Below, in pieces: positions 8,089 to 17,785 of a stretch of 64,000 nucleotides of DNA. Location of the stretch: the NCBI GenBank assembly GCA_002706765.1, contig PAJV01000050.1, positions 35,386-99,385 of the forward strand, in the 5' to 3' direction. The stretch's first letter is position 1. Each line of letters starts with the position of its first letter. The notes beneath the pieces were generated by a model. That model had not been told where the DNA came from. It did not search any database and saw only the letters and a list, made by a program, of their open reading frames with translations. A program made the translations under genes and the position numbers. Origin of the DNA: Gimesia sp. Its GTDB lineage: Bacteria; Planctomycetota; Planctomycetia; Planctomycetales; Planctomycetaceae.

Positions 8089-11000
8089 TTACAGTCCCTG
8101 TTTACGTTTGAGTTTTTCCAGCCGTCTTTGCTCGCGGCGTTCTTCACGTTCTTTGCGACGCTCCTCGCGTTCCTTTTCGATTCGCTCCATCTCTTCCGGC
8201 GTGCGTTCAGGAATCAGACTTTGAATCTGTCGTCCCACACCACTTCCCAAAACGGCATCGAGAGCATTAAAGCCCATCTGTTTGGCATACTTGCCTACCT
8301 CACTCATATCGATTTCAGGCTTTTTCAGGGTGCCCCCAATGGGTAATCGCAGGGGCTGACTGACCAATGCTTTCACAAACGGTTTGTCGCTGTCCTCCGA
8401 AATCAGATTGCCGAACCCGACTTCCGCTACCAGATCCAGAGATTCATCCAGCCCGACGGAACCGGTAGTGCGGACTGTTAAACCTTTCATCTGCACTTCG
8501 AACGGGGAATGGAAGACCCTGCCGTCAATCATATGATAATGCAATTCCTGGTTCTGCACCTGCAGAAAGACCGAATCCGAACTGATCAGGCGGCTGGTGC
8601 GATTGATATTCACGATCGACAGTACCTGATCGATTTTTTCCGCCAGCGCATCGAAGAGAGGCCCCGGTTTGACCTTGGTCGATTTGACGAGCAGTGTTCC
8701 CCTCGCTTCGCCGAGTTCCGGCTGATCGAGGGGAATGATCGCGTATTCCTGACTCAGCGAAAACTGACCCTGGATATTCGTGCTGTTCGCCAGCATCGGT
8801 GCGACGTATTTCAACGAGTTGCGGGTCATCTCGGGAGTGAACTGAAAATTATCGATCACATTCCCTTTTTCAAATATCAGTGCTGCCGGTTTTACATCAA
8901 GCCGTACAACGGGCGCCAGCCGTAATCGACCGCCACTCACCTGTAGATCAATGGGCGTGATACGAATCTGGCCATCTTTAATAGTAGCCTCGATATTGGT
9001 TTTCCCACTGGTCAAGCCGCGAATATTGGCTTGTTCCCAGCCGATCCCTGCTTCACCTGTCAAATCGTTATATTGATCCGTCGGCACGAACAGGGGCCGC
9101 GTATTGGGATACAAAGGACGTGGCAACGGACTCAGGACAACTTCCCGGGCCTGATCATTCGGCGAACTGCCCAGAGGCCCATTGAGTGTGAAAGGCCGTG
9201 TCTCATGACCGACGATATTGACATCGGGCCCCAGCCTGCTGCGGAGCAGGGGAGTCAGGTTCTCCCAGTCGTAGGTCACTTCCCCCGCCAGTCTGACCTG
9301 TTTGCGGGTCGACAGTTCTTTGATTTCCCCCCGGGCAGTCAGATCCAGCATGTCCGATTGAATCGACATCTCGTTCAAGGTGAGCGAGTCTTCTTTCAGA
9401 TCCTGCAGCGTATCCCCTTCCAGGCGGACTTCGGGTTCCTGCCAGCTGATGGCCCAACCGGGATTCCGCTGGCTGGGTATAATTTTCTTCCCGGGAGCCA
9501 CGGGCTCACGAATGGGTGCTTCGATAATAAATTCCGCAATCGTCGCTCTCCAGTTCGCCAGTCGCGATTCTTCGGTCACAACCACGTTGGCCTGTGCCTG
9601 GATCGTCCCGTAATATCGCTGCTCAGGTGACTCTGCCGGATTCTGAAACCAGAGTGACAGCGCGTGCAGATCCCCATTCATTGACAGCGATCCCACAAAG
9701 GAAGGCATCTGAACTTCTTCGTTCGGAAGTTGTACTTCCAGTTTTTCTCCGTTAACGGCGAGTGCAGTGCCACGATAGGTCAGCTTCGATGCCTTGAGAG
9801 TCTTCTGCTTACCGTCCCAGCTTCCCGACGTTTTCAATTCTGCCCGAGGCTCACTGATCCACATGTCTGAGGTCTGAATCCTGACACCTGTCAGATCCAG
9901 CGAGGTATTATCGTGGACGAAATATTGATCGCCAATCGAAACCGAAGAAGCAAATTTGACGTCTCCTGCCAGCTGCAGATCCGGCCTGGCGAGGGGGCGC
10001 ACGCGGTCAGCCCATGAAGCCAGCTTACCCTGCAGTTGAATTTTGAAAGGAAGCAGTTGCTGCCGGGCGTCTTCTTTCGGCTGACGGTCGATGGTGGTCG
10101 GCGATTCCAGTTTTGCCTGGAACGCATCTTTACCGGCAATCAATGACACAATGAACCGCTCCACGTGAATCTGCTGTTCGTCTGTTTTGCCGGCACCATC
10201 TACGGTCAGTTTCAATTCCGGCTCCTGCCAGCCACGCCGATCAGGCATCGCCAGTTGCAGGTGATCGAAGTTCAAAAATGATTCCGTCTCCCAGGACTCT
10301 CCCGTCACTTTGAAGTCGACTTCCCCGTTCATCTTGCCTTTCAAGGAGACCGTCTGCAGATCGACAAACTGATCCAGCCGTTCAGAAAGCTGATCCAGGT
10401 CGGCTTCCAGCCGCAGTTTCAGATCGCTGGTATTGCCGCTTCCCGTCACTTTCAGGAAATCGGATTCGCACTTCAACGAACGGATATCGAATGTATCAGG
10501 CCGTTTGACAACCTGCATCATTAACGTGATGGGCTGCTCCCAGCGAATTTCCTGTCCCTTATTGCGACCCGTCAGATCCGATGTCTTCAAGTCGATCATC
10601 CACGCCGTTTCCTGATTCTGCTCCGGCTGCTGAGGATCAAAGTTGGAAACCTCGAAGTTGACCGTTCCGGAGGTAATCTGCATGCCGGGTCTCAGGTGCA
10701 TCGTTTCCGGCAGCTGTTTTGCCGTTTCTGCCAGGTCCAGGTTGCCGGTCAGTTTGAGTTGGGAATTCAACAGGCCTGCCAGTTTTTCCTGTTTGCTTTC
10801 ATCCTGCAGGTCATCCCAGTTGAGCTTGCCCTGCAATGCGACTTTGCCCAGCTGAGATTCGGCATTCGCTTCTTTGAAATACAAGATGCCATCCGCGGCC
10901 ATCAGGTCGATATTGCCCTTCGCATAGTCGGTCGAGATTTCATCGTTGCCCAGTAGATCCGGCGCACCAAAAACGAGCGGCGCCGCTTCCCAGTTACCTT

Positions 11001-11907
11001 TGACGGCAAACCGCGGTGCTTCTTTCGTGCCCGACCATTTGATTTCCATCTCGGAATTCGAAATCCCATCCAGGTAGGCTCCAGGCGACAGCGCACTGAC
11101 CAGGGGCATTAACTGCTTCAAATCGAATAAGCGGGTTTTAAACTTCAGTGAACCCGAGCGAGAGGCATCCGGTTCACCCGACTTGACCGCGCTGACCAGG
11201 AATTCCATTTCCGCGGGATTTTTAACTTCCGCATTTTCTGCCTGCGGTTCTTTCCAGCTGCCTTCCACCTTGACCGGATCGGTACGCAGTCGGGGACGAG
11301 TGACCGTGATATTCATGCCGGTCAGATACGGTGTAGACTCTTCCCCTGCATTCACAACATTCATGTCGAGATCAGATAAATGCAGCGTTAATGACTGCTG
11401 CGGTCCGGTCTGGGGTTCTTCCTTCGCATCAGGGTCCCCCAGGGGATTTTCTTTGGTCCCTTTATTGATGATCGCCGTCAGCAGATCCTGGTTCGCGAGT
11501 CCCTGTTCGTTGACATACGTGAGCGTCGTCACGTGATCCACATTCACATCGCCGACGCGTTTGCGGTCCGTCGCCAGTTCCCACAATGTTTTTTTCGTTT
11601 GAATCTGATCGATGCGGACCACATCGCGGCCTTCAAAATCTTCGAACGACACATTCTGAAATGTGACCGGCTCTCCCCAGCCGAGACTGACTTCGCCAGT
11701 GCGGATCTCGCCCGGATAGTTTTTCAGAACGAGGGGCAGAATCGAATCTTTCAGCGAAGTTCGCGAGACGATCTGCGGGGCAAACCAGAGCAGCACACAG
11801 AATCCGATGGCCAGCACCAGCAAGATGCGTCCCCATGAGCCACGCTGGATTTTCTGATCTTTGGTTGAACTGCTCTCAGACGATTTCGATTTTTCTGACT
11901 GCGACAT
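8089..11907 (-). CDS. AsmA/TamB-like large envelope protein
   Basis: About 1272 aa from the ATG at 11907, which has AGGA about 10 bases upstream. An in-frame ATG at 11973 would add 22 unlikely residues. A hydrophilic Ser/Lys-rich N-terminus precedes one membrane anchor (ILLVLAIGFCVLLWFA). A very long region rich in beta strands and dense in Gln, Asp and Leu follows, of the AsmA/DUF748/TamB type. The C-terminus is an unusual Arg/Glu-rich helix with RRKEREERREQRR. AsmA-like proteins span the periplasm and are linked to lipid transfer or outer-membrane assembly; that role here is inference. It heads the leftward run that includes the two small membrane proteins and the ClC gene. Confidence 0.7.
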   Translation of the reverse strand: MSQSEKSKSSESSSTKDQKIQRGSWGRILLVLAIGFCVLLWFAPQIVSRTSLKDSILPLVLKNYPGEIRTGEVSLGWGEPVTFQNVSFEDFEGRDVVRIDQIQTKKTLWELATDRKRVGDVNVDHVTTLTYVNEQGLANQDLLTAIINKGTKENPLGDPDAKEEPQTGPQQSLTLHLSDLDMNVVNAGEESTPYLTGMNITVTRPRLRTDPVKVEGSWKEPQAENAEVKNPAEMEFLVSAVKSGEPDASRSGSLKFKTRLFDLKQLMPLVSALSPGAYLDGISNSEMEIKWSGTKEAPRFAVKGNWEAAPLVFGAPDLLGNDEISTDYAKGNIDLMAADGILYFKEANAESQLGKVALQGKLNWDDLQDESKQEKLAGLLNSQLKLTGNLDLAETAKQLPETMHLRPGMQITSGTVNFEVSNFDPQQPEQNQETAWMIDLKTSDLTGRNKGQEIRWEQPITLMMQVVKRPDTFDIRSLKCESDFLKVTGSGNTSDLKLRLEADLDQLSERLDQFVDLQTVSLKGKMNGEVDFKVTGESWETESFLNFDHLQLAMPDRRGWQEPELKLTVDGAGKTDEQQIHVERFIVSLIAGKDAFQAKLESPTTIDRQPKEDARQQLLPFKIQLQGKLASWADRVRPLARPDLQLAGDVKFASSVSIGDQYFVHDNTSLDLTGVRIQTSDMWISEPRAELKTSGSWDGKQKTLKASKLTYRGTALAVNGEKLEVQLPNEEVQMPSFVGSLSMNGDLHALSLWFQNPAESPEQRYYGTIQAQANVVVTEESRLANWRATIAEFIIEAPIREPVAPGKKIIPSQRNPGWAISWQEPEVRLEGDTLQDLKEDSLTLNEMSIQSDMLDLTARGEIKELSTRKQVRLAGEVTYDWENLTPLLRSRLGPDVNIVGHETRPFTLNGPLGSSPNDQAREVVLSPLPRPLYPNTRPLFVPTDQYNDLTGEAGIGWEQANIRGLTSGKTNIEATIKDGQIRITPIDLQVSGGRLRLAPVVRLDVKPAALIFEKGNVIDNFQFTPEMTRNSLKYVAPMLANSTNIQGQFSLSQEYAIIPLDQPELGEARGTLLVKSTKVKPGPLFDALAEKIDQVLSIVNINRTSRLISSDSVFLQVQNQELHYHMIDGRVFHSPFEVQMKGLTVRTTGSVGLDESLDLVAEVGFGNLISEDSDKPFVKALVSQPLRLPIGGTLKKPEIDMSEVGKYAKQMGFNALDAVLGSGVGRQIQSLIPERTPEEMERIEKEREERRKEREERREQRRLEKLKRKQGL

Positions 11908-12200
11908 GACTGATCCTGTATAGTGAGTCCGTTGTGCAGGATGAATCCGATGCTGGGCATTCGTGATAATCATCCGTGTCTGCTGTTCGGCTGCCCGCAG
12001 TGGTAACTATATGGGGATTTCCAGGCAGCGACAATGTTCTAACCATAAAGATTCCCACTGACCAGTTTGGAAAATCTTCAAAAACAGGCGATTTCCCGAT
12101 CAGGATTTCCGCAAAACAGTGTTATTCAACAGGGCGACTGCCTATGATAGAAAAAGCTGATACCGGAAATATTTCTTTGTCGATTTATCAATAAAAGTGA

Positions 12201-12812
12201 ATGAGAATGGAAACCTTAAAAGCAATTGAAGCAAGACGTTCTGTCAAATCATACGACCCCGATCACCAGATGACAGACGAGGAAATCAATAAACTCCTCT
12301 CTTACACACTCCTGTCACCGACTGCCTTTAATATTCAACACTGGCGATTTGTCGTAGTGAAGGATTCCGAATTGCGTAAGAAAATTCGCGAAGCTTCCTG
12401 GAACCAGGCACAGGTCACTGATGCCTCTCTGCTGGTGGTGATCTGTGCCGACATGAAATCCTGGCAGAAAGACCCGATGCGGTACTGGAAGAATGCGCCA
12501 GAGCCGGTACAACAGGCACTGGTACCCATGATATTGTCATTCTACAAAAACGAAGAACAGCTGGAGCGCGATGAAGCCCAGCGTTCCTGTGGTATGGCCG
12601 CCCAGACCATGATGCTGGTCGCCAAAGATATGGGCTATGATACCTGCCCGATGGACGGGTTTGACTTCGAAAAAGTGGCCGATCTGATCAATCTGCCCGA
12701 GGATTTCCTGATCTCCATGTTCGTCGTAGTCGGAAAACCGATTCGGCCTGCCAACGAACGGGGAGGGCAGTTATCGCTGGATGAAGTCCTGATTTACGAT
12801 CGATTTGAATAA
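12201..12812 (+). CDS. Nitroreductase family protein
   Basis: 203 aa, normal size for the FMN-dependent nitroreductase fold. Visible marks are ARRSVKSYDP at the N-terminus (FMN phosphate site), LLSPTAFNIQHWRFVVV near residue 36, and the dimer-interface helix CGMAAQTMMLVAKDMGYD near residue 130, followed by GFDFEKV. Members reduce nitro, quinone or enone groups with NAD(P)H; the true substrate is unknown. ATG at 12201 or 12207 could serve; a weak purine-rich AAAAGTGA lies just upstream. It is transcribed away from the AsmA-like gene and is separate from the next transporter gene by about 90 bases. Confidence 0.9.
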   Translation: MRMETLKAIEARRSVKSYDPDHQMTDEEINKLLSYTLLSPTAFNIQHWRFVVVKDSELRKKIREASWNQAQVTDASLLVVICADMKSWQKDPMRYWKNAPEPVQQALVPMILSFYKNEEQLERDEAQRSCGMAAQTMMLVAKDMGYDTCPMDGFDFEKVADLINLPEDFLISMFVVVGKPIRPANERGGQLSLDEVLIYDRFE

Positions 12813-12830
12813 AAAACCATGCGGAAACCT

Positions 12831-12853
12831 CATTTTCCGTCTGCCGTTTGTTA
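12831..12853 (+). terminator. Weak terminator-like hairpin after the nitroreductase gene
   Basis: CGGAAA and TTTCCG pair around a CCTCAT loop shortly after the stop codon at 12812. No clean T-run follows, so the call is weak. Confidence 0.25.
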
Positions 12854-12902
12854 AGATGCAGCCTATTGCTAACTTATATTTAGAAAATACGGTACATCAG
12901 AC

Positions 12903-14306
12903 ATGAACAACCAGCCGCCTACCAATTTCTTCACACGGATTCTTGCCAGTCTGGGACCTGCCATCATCACCGCCTCGGTGGTACTGGGGCCGGGCAGTAT
13001 TCTGTCGGCTTCCAAAATCGGCCATACCTATGCTTACGAGATGAGCTGGGTGCTGGTGATTGCCGTGATCATGATGATCGCCATGACGGCGCTGTCCGCC
13101 CGACTGGGGATACAACTCAAAGGCACGATCTGCGATGAACTGGCAGAACGCGCCGGACGGCCCGTGGCTGCGGCAACCGGTGTCATCCTGTTCCTGATCG
13201 CCGCCTGTTTTCAATTCAGTAATAACCTGGGTGTACTGGCGGCCGTCGAACCGTTCCTGGAACCCCAGGTACAGGCGGTAGAAAATCCAGCAGCCGATGA
13301 AAAGCCTGCCGATGAAATTGATTCCGTAAAAAAAGTAGTTGATCCGCTAGCAGCTCAGGAACCCGCTAAGAATGCAAAGAAACCGGTGACAACGGCGTCT
13401 GCCTCCATTCCCATTCTGATTATTATCGGCATGAACGGCTTCATTATTCTGGCACTGTATGGCTTCAAGCACCTGTACGGCCTGATTGAGAAACTGATGA
13501 AGCTGCTGGTCGCTATCATGATTATCGCCTTCGCCATCAATCTGTTCCAGGTAAAACCCGACTGGTTGAAAGCGCTCGCAGGCCTGATCCCTTCACTGCC
13601 CGAACAGGCTGCCAACGGCGCCGGTATGAAAGAAGTCATGACACCCATCGTGGCAATGTATGCCACAACGTTCTCCGTCGCGGGGGCGTTTTATCAGTCT
13701 TACCTGGTACGCCAGAAAGGCTGGACCCGGGCGAATCTCAAACAGGGTCTCATCGATTCCACCCTCGGTATCAGTGTGCTGGGCCTGATCACCTTAATGG
13801 TACTGATCACCGCTGCGAAGGTGCTGTATCAGAATCCCGATGTGGTTACTTTAACGTCCGTCTCGGATGTCGCCACAAGCCTCGAACCTGGCTTTGGAAA
13901 ATCAGCCATGGTTATTTTCTCGCTGGGAATTTTCGCCGGGGCCTTCAGTTCGTTCCTCGTGAACGCCATGATCGGCGGTTCGATCCTGGCAGATGGTTTC
14001 GGACTGGGTGGTTATATCGATCAGAAATGGCCCAAACTATTCACCGTGTTCGCACTGGTGACAGGGATGACCGTTGCCATTTACACCAAAACCATGGGCC
14101 AGAAACCGGTAGGCTTGATCATCTTCGCTCAGTCGCTGACGGTGCTGGGTATTCCGATGCTGGCGATTGCCATGCTCTGGCTGGCGACCCGTGCCGACAT
14201 GAAAGGCGAAAACGCCATTCCCGCCTGGATGAAAATCCTCGGCTTCATCGGGTTGATCACATCCATTCTGCTGGCGATCCGCACGGCCGTCAATTTGCTC
14301 AATTGA
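12903..14306 (+). CDS. Nramp-related metal transporter with altered binding motifs
   Basis: 467 aa with about eleven membrane helices. The opening LGPAIITASVVLGPGSILSASK aligns with TM1 of Nramp/MntH proteins, which import Mn2+ or Fe2+ with protons. The canonical DPGN of TM1 is GPGS here, and the MPHN of TM6 appears as VAGA in FSVAGAFYQSYLV. Both classical metal ligands (Asp and Met) are therefore missing. Between TM3 and TM4 there is an inserted Ala/Lys/Glu/Pro-rich loop of about 55 residues (residues 120-175). I infer a diverged Nramp-like subfamily whose substrate differs from or is unknown relative to MntH. No MntR or Fur-like site was recognised upstream. Confidence 0.8.
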   Translation: MNNQPPTNFFTRILASLGPAIITASVVLGPGSILSASKIGHTYAYEMSWVLVIAVIMMIAMTALSARLGIQLKGTICDELAERAGRPVAAATGVILFLIAACFQFSNNLGVLAAVEPFLEPQVQAVENPAADEKPADEIDSVKKVVDPLAAQEPAKNAKKPVTTASASIPILIIIGMNGFIILALYGFKHLYGLIEKLMKLLVAIMIIAFAINLFQVKPDWLKALAGLIPSLPEQAANGAGMKEVMTPIVAMYATTFSVAGAFYQSYLVRQKGWTRANLKQGLIDSTLGISVLGLITLMVLITAAKVLYQNPDVVTLTSVSDVATSLEPGFGKSAMVIFSLGIFAGAFSSFLVNAMIGGSILADGFGLGGYIDQKWPKLFTVFALVTGMTVAIYTKTMGQKPVGLIIFAQSLTVLGIPMLAIAMLWLATRADMKGENAIPAWMKILGFIGLITSILLAIRTAVNLLN

Positions 14307-14344
14307 TCAGACACAGAGCCCGGCACTCTCGCCATACAGTCCAC

Positions 14345-15967
14345 TTATTTTCCTTCTTCTTCCGCATGCCCGTTTTTACGCCAGCCCGTCGTCAGATGGT
14401 CGTCGGTCTGGGTTGGCGGTTCCAGGCGATGCACTTTCAGATGGTTAATCTGCAGCGTAGCAGTCTCGACATAGAAACCCAGCATCCCACTGCTGAACGT
14501 GGCGTTTGCCAGGGATAACACCACCCCGCCATCAACACTCAATTCGTGATAACTGCCGAACGAGATCATTTGAATCTCAACATCTTCGGGATCCCTCACC
14601 CGCCAGAAGCCTTCCTGCAGTGATTCAAACTGCATCATGTTTTCGCCCGACTTCTCTTCTCCCGTTCGCCAGGAACGAAATTGTCCGATCCCTTTCAGGA
14701 GATCCAGCGAGAGGTAATAGCCGTCATAAGAATCTGCATCGATCCGGATCAAAATACCGCATTTGCCGTCCCCCTGCATCGAAATATGACACTTCAGACG
14801 AAAACAGTCGACCTCCTCATTGAACACAAAGCCCTGGTAGCCGGCCTGACTCTCCAGTTTCAAAGATCCATCGTCCACACGAAAGAACGATTCTTCATGG
14901 GTCCCTTTTAAAACATGCAGGTGTTTTGAGTCGAGCTCTTCCAACTCGCGGTCATGAATTCCCTCATAGGTTGTGGGACGCAGCTGTCCATTGGCCAGAC
15001 GCTCCAGGCGCTTGGGAGGCGGCAACAGGTTATTCGCCGTGCGATCATCGGGACGACTGGTATAAAAGTTCCAGAGTAGAATCCCTTTATCATCGCGACA
15101 GATGCGACCGGCATAATTGCCTTGTGCCAGCAGCACATTGTCATAATAGTTCCGCCAGGGCTTTTCCAGACTCTCCGTATGCCAGTATCGGATCTTCGCA
15201 TCTTCCCGCAGACTACCGATCAGGTAATAATCGCCGTCGATCCGAAACAGATTCGGAACTTCGATATCATCATAGATCATCGGTGCATGCAGAGGCGGCA
15301 ATGCCTGAAACTGGTTAGGCGCGACTTCTTCCATCAAACCCACGCAGCCTCGACGAACCAGCGGCCCTTCATTCACACGGGCCGACATCAACAGCCAGCT
15401 GTGATCCCCTTCACAAAAATAAAACGGATCACGAAAACTTACCCAGTTTCGTTCATTTTCAGGCGATGATTCGTAATACTCTTCCGCCGGCTCCAGGGGG
15501 AAACAGCTGTCAGGATTCTGCTTCGCCTTGATGTTCGTGGCAACCACGGACTGCAGCTTCGCGCGGATCTCCAGAATGTGTTGGGGGTCATGCATGCCAC
15601 GCCGATCCTCCCAGTTCACGTCTGCTTTCTCCCAGTGATACAGGTCCTCACTGCATGCCAGACCTATCCGCTGTACTTTCCCCTGATCACGCCGCGAGAT
15701 ACCGGTATAAAACATCCGCCAGCGGCCCGGCTCATGCGGATCGGGTGTGACATGCATCGTCCACAGCATCAGATCGTCCCAGTTCCCCGGGTCGCCGATA
15801 AACAGCGCGTTATCCACCCGCCGCCAGTTCAATGCATTATCACTGATCGCATGTGCGATGAAGTCATGGTTGGGAAGCACCAGGTGAAACAGGTGATACA
15901 ACCCGTCATGGTACACCACATCCACATCGCCAATGCTTTTACGGCTCCACGTTGATTCGGAAAACAT
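14345..15967 (-). CDS. Glycoside hydrolase-like protein (GH32/GH43 five-blade type)
   Basis: 540 aa without a signal peptide. The N-terminal 330 residues show repeated blade-like motifs: DVVYHDGLYHLFHL, SDNALNWRRVD, GRWRMFYTGISRR, CSEDLYHWEKAD, WVSFRDPFYF and FRIDGDYYLIGS. These resemble beta-propeller glycosidases acting on fructans or arabinans. The C-terminal 180 residues look like a beta-sandwich carbohydrate domain (GILIRIDADSYDGYYLSLD), as in GH32 enzymes. I do not see the classical WMNDPNG nucleophile motif, so catalysis and substrate are uncertain. It converges with the Nramp-like gene, and only 38 bases separate the two stops. Confidence 0.72.
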   Translation of the reverse strand: MFSESTWSRKSIGDVDVVYHDGLYHLFHLVLPNHDFIAHAISDNALNWRRVDNALFIGDPGNWDDLMLWTMHVTPDPHEPGRWRMFYTGISRRDQGKVQRIGLACSEDLYHWEKADVNWEDRRGMHDPQHILEIRAKLQSVVATNIKAKQNPDSCFPLEPAEEYYESSPENERNWVSFRDPFYFCEGDHSWLLMSARVNEGPLVRRGCVGLMEEVAPNQFQALPPLHAPMIYDDIEVPNLFRIDGDYYLIGSLREDAKIRYWHTESLEKPWRNYYDNVLLAQGNYAGRICRDDKGILLWNFYTSRPDDRTANNLLPPPKRLERLANGQLRPTTYEGIHDRELEELDSKHLHVLKGTHEESFFRVDDGSLKLESQAGYQGFVFNEEVDCFRLKCHISMQGDGKCGILIRIDADSYDGYYLSLDLLKGIGQFRSWRTGEEKSGENMMQFESLQEGFWRVRDPEDVEIQMISFGSYHELSVDGGVVLSLANATFSSGMLGFYVETATLQINHLKVHRLEPPTQTDDHLTTGWRKNGHAEEEGK

Positions 15968-16127
15968 AGTTGAACTTTATGAAATGCGGTCGGTGAGATG
16001 AGGGACGGTTGAAAACTTGAATCCAACTGTGACTGGCGGTCTTTTCTACGCGAAACAAAAAGGACCGTCAATCCATCTTACCGACTTCCCGCTGACGTTC
16101 AACCCGAGTGGAGCGAGTACGTTTCCC

Positions 16128-17387
16128 TCAAATCGAAACGTTCTCCAGTCCCGTCCTGACGCTCACGGGCGCCGGTTTCTGGTAGGGTTCGTAGTGGTTG
16201 ATATACACCTCAAACGGGGCAGGCACGTAATAAATTACACCCCGCCAGTCGATGGTGCGTGTGCGGATCGCCGCGATCAGACAACCGCAGAACAGGTAAG
16301 GCATCACCCAGAGATATCCCATCGTCTTGAGAGGATGACGCCGGAACTGACCGCCCCGCGACTGCACCAGTCGCTCAATGCGTGAGCCCAGGCGATAGAT
16401 GGAAAACGCTACCGCTGCGCCGGCAAACCCCAATACTCCCGACACCAGTCCGGCTGCCAGCTGCTGTCCCTGGTAAAGAAACAGCAGCCCCAGCCCGACC
16501 AGTACTGTCTGGGCGAGCGCCGAAACAAATCCGAGTGTGGCTATGAACCAGAAGTGAGAATGATAAAACCGCGCGTTAACCAGCTGCCTCGTAATAAACC
16601 GCAGGCTGGAATCCAATGCGATGGACTCCGCATTGAGCATCGTCGCTGCCGGCGAGAAGACCAGTTTCTGATTCAGGCGTTCGGCGATGGCTTTCAGTCC
16701 GGAATCATCCCACATCATTTTTGAGAGTGTGTCCGAAAATCGTGGATCTTGAAATACAGCGCGACTCAGCGCGATCGAGCCACCCCAGGCAATGCCCATC
16801 GACAGCATCTGCAGCACAGCCGCCGCATTCCAGGCATGCCGCACCAGAGTCCCCGCGTTCGTCGCCTGAGGCGCATACCAGCGGACCCCCGAAGCGACTC
16901 CCACCTCTGCATCTCGCAATGGTGACACCAGATCACGCAGCCAGTGACGGTGAGGCAGCACGTCAGCATCCAGCCAGGCCACCACTTCCACATCCGCGGT
17001 GACACTTTGAATGGCCTGAACCAGTGAGGCATTTTTCAGCCCGCAGCCGGAAACCTGCTGATCGCGAATCGTAACTTCACAGTTCGGATGAGGGTTCCTG
17101 CGCAGGTATTGTCTGACAAAGCCCAGCGCCGGATCGCTGACATGGTCGACGACGATCTTGACTCGATAATCCGGGTAATCCTGATTCAGCAGGCCATCCA
17201 GACAATGCACCAGAAACGGATCATTACCCCGCAAAGGCAGAATCACCGTCGCGACCGGCGTATAGCATTCACCAGATTGTGGGTCCAAAACGCCACGATA
17301 CAGACGGGCGGCATGAGCGCCCCAGTAAAGATAGAGCGACCCGAAAATGATCAGACAGAGGGAACATAATGTTGCCAGCAGATACAT
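16128..17387 (-). CDS. Membrane glycosyltransferase family 2 (HpnI/ceramide glucosyltransferase-like)
   Basis: 419 aa. An N-terminal membrane helix is followed by a GT2 domain with VILPLRGND, VDHVSD, the metal-binding WLDADVLP and the acceptor-side MMWDDSGL. The latter corresponds to the D-D-x-x motif of processive or lipid-linked GT2 enzymes. Three C-terminal hydrophobic segments lie between residues 270 and 370. The enzyme would transfer a sugar from a nucleotide donor to a lipid acceptor at the cytoplasmic membrane. HpnI-like ceramide or hopanoid glycosyltransferases are the nearest architecture I recognise. GAGGTGG lies 5 bases before the ATG at 17387 and supports the start. Confidence 0.85.
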   Translation of the reverse strand: MYLLATLCSLCLIIFGSLYLYWGAHAARLYRGVLDPQSGECYTPVATVILPLRGNDPFLVHCLDGLLNQDYPDYRVKIVVDHVSDPALGFVRQYLRRNPHPNCEVTIRDQQVSGCGLKNASLVQAIQSVTADVEVVAWLDADVLPHRHWLRDLVSPLRDAEVGVASGVRWYAPQATNAGTLVRHAWNAAAVLQMLSMGIAWGGSIALSRAVFQDPRFSDTLSKMMWDDSGLKAIAERLNQKLVFSPAATMLNAESIALDSSLRFITRQLVNARFYHSHFWFIATLGFVSALAQTVLVGLGLLFLYQGQQLAAGLVSGVLGFAGAAVAFSIYRLGSRIERLVQSRGGQFRRHPLKTMGYLWVMPYLFCGCLIAAIRTRTIDWRGVIYYVPAPFEVYINHYEPYQKPAPVSVRTGLENVSI

Positions 17388-17716
17388 GGTACCACCTCAA
17401 TTGATGCAGGATCGTTAGGAATACAGCCCGTCGGGTCATAAACATCCTGTCTCAATCAACGGTAGCTTACTGTTCAGTCGCCATGTTAAACTGGGACAAA
17501 TAAAAGTACAACAAAATTCTCCGAAAGTTTCCTATTCTGGCCATCTTGACATAGTTCTCGACAGAAAGCCGTAGTATTGGTTGCTTTGTGAGGACTAGCA
17601 GGGGTTGAGGGCCCGCTTGCGATTGATCGATTCCAGCCTCTGATTCGAAGAAATGTCGTTATGGAAAGGCTTTATTGTCAGGAACCCGCCCGGACCTGAT
17701 TCCTGAGACTCACGCG

Positions 17717-17755
17717 AGGTCGAGCTTTAACTGCAGCCGCAGTCATTTTCGACCT
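17717..17755. other. Two-level hairpin in the 398-base gap
   Basis: AGGTCGA (17717-17723) pairs with TCGACCT (17749-17755). Inside it, ACTGC (17730-17734) pairs with GCAGT (17739-17743) around AGCC. It lies about 30 bases past the stop of the lipoprotein gene on the minus strand. No T-run follows on either strand, so it is not a standard terminator. The rest of 17388-17785 holds nothing I recognise. Confidence 0.45.
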
Positions 17756-17785
17756 GCCCCGTTCCCCGATCTGGCTTCAACGACA

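Noticed and set aside
9031-9630. 199-aa plus ORF inside the AsmA-like gene
   Set aside because: Antisense shadow without protein-like features.
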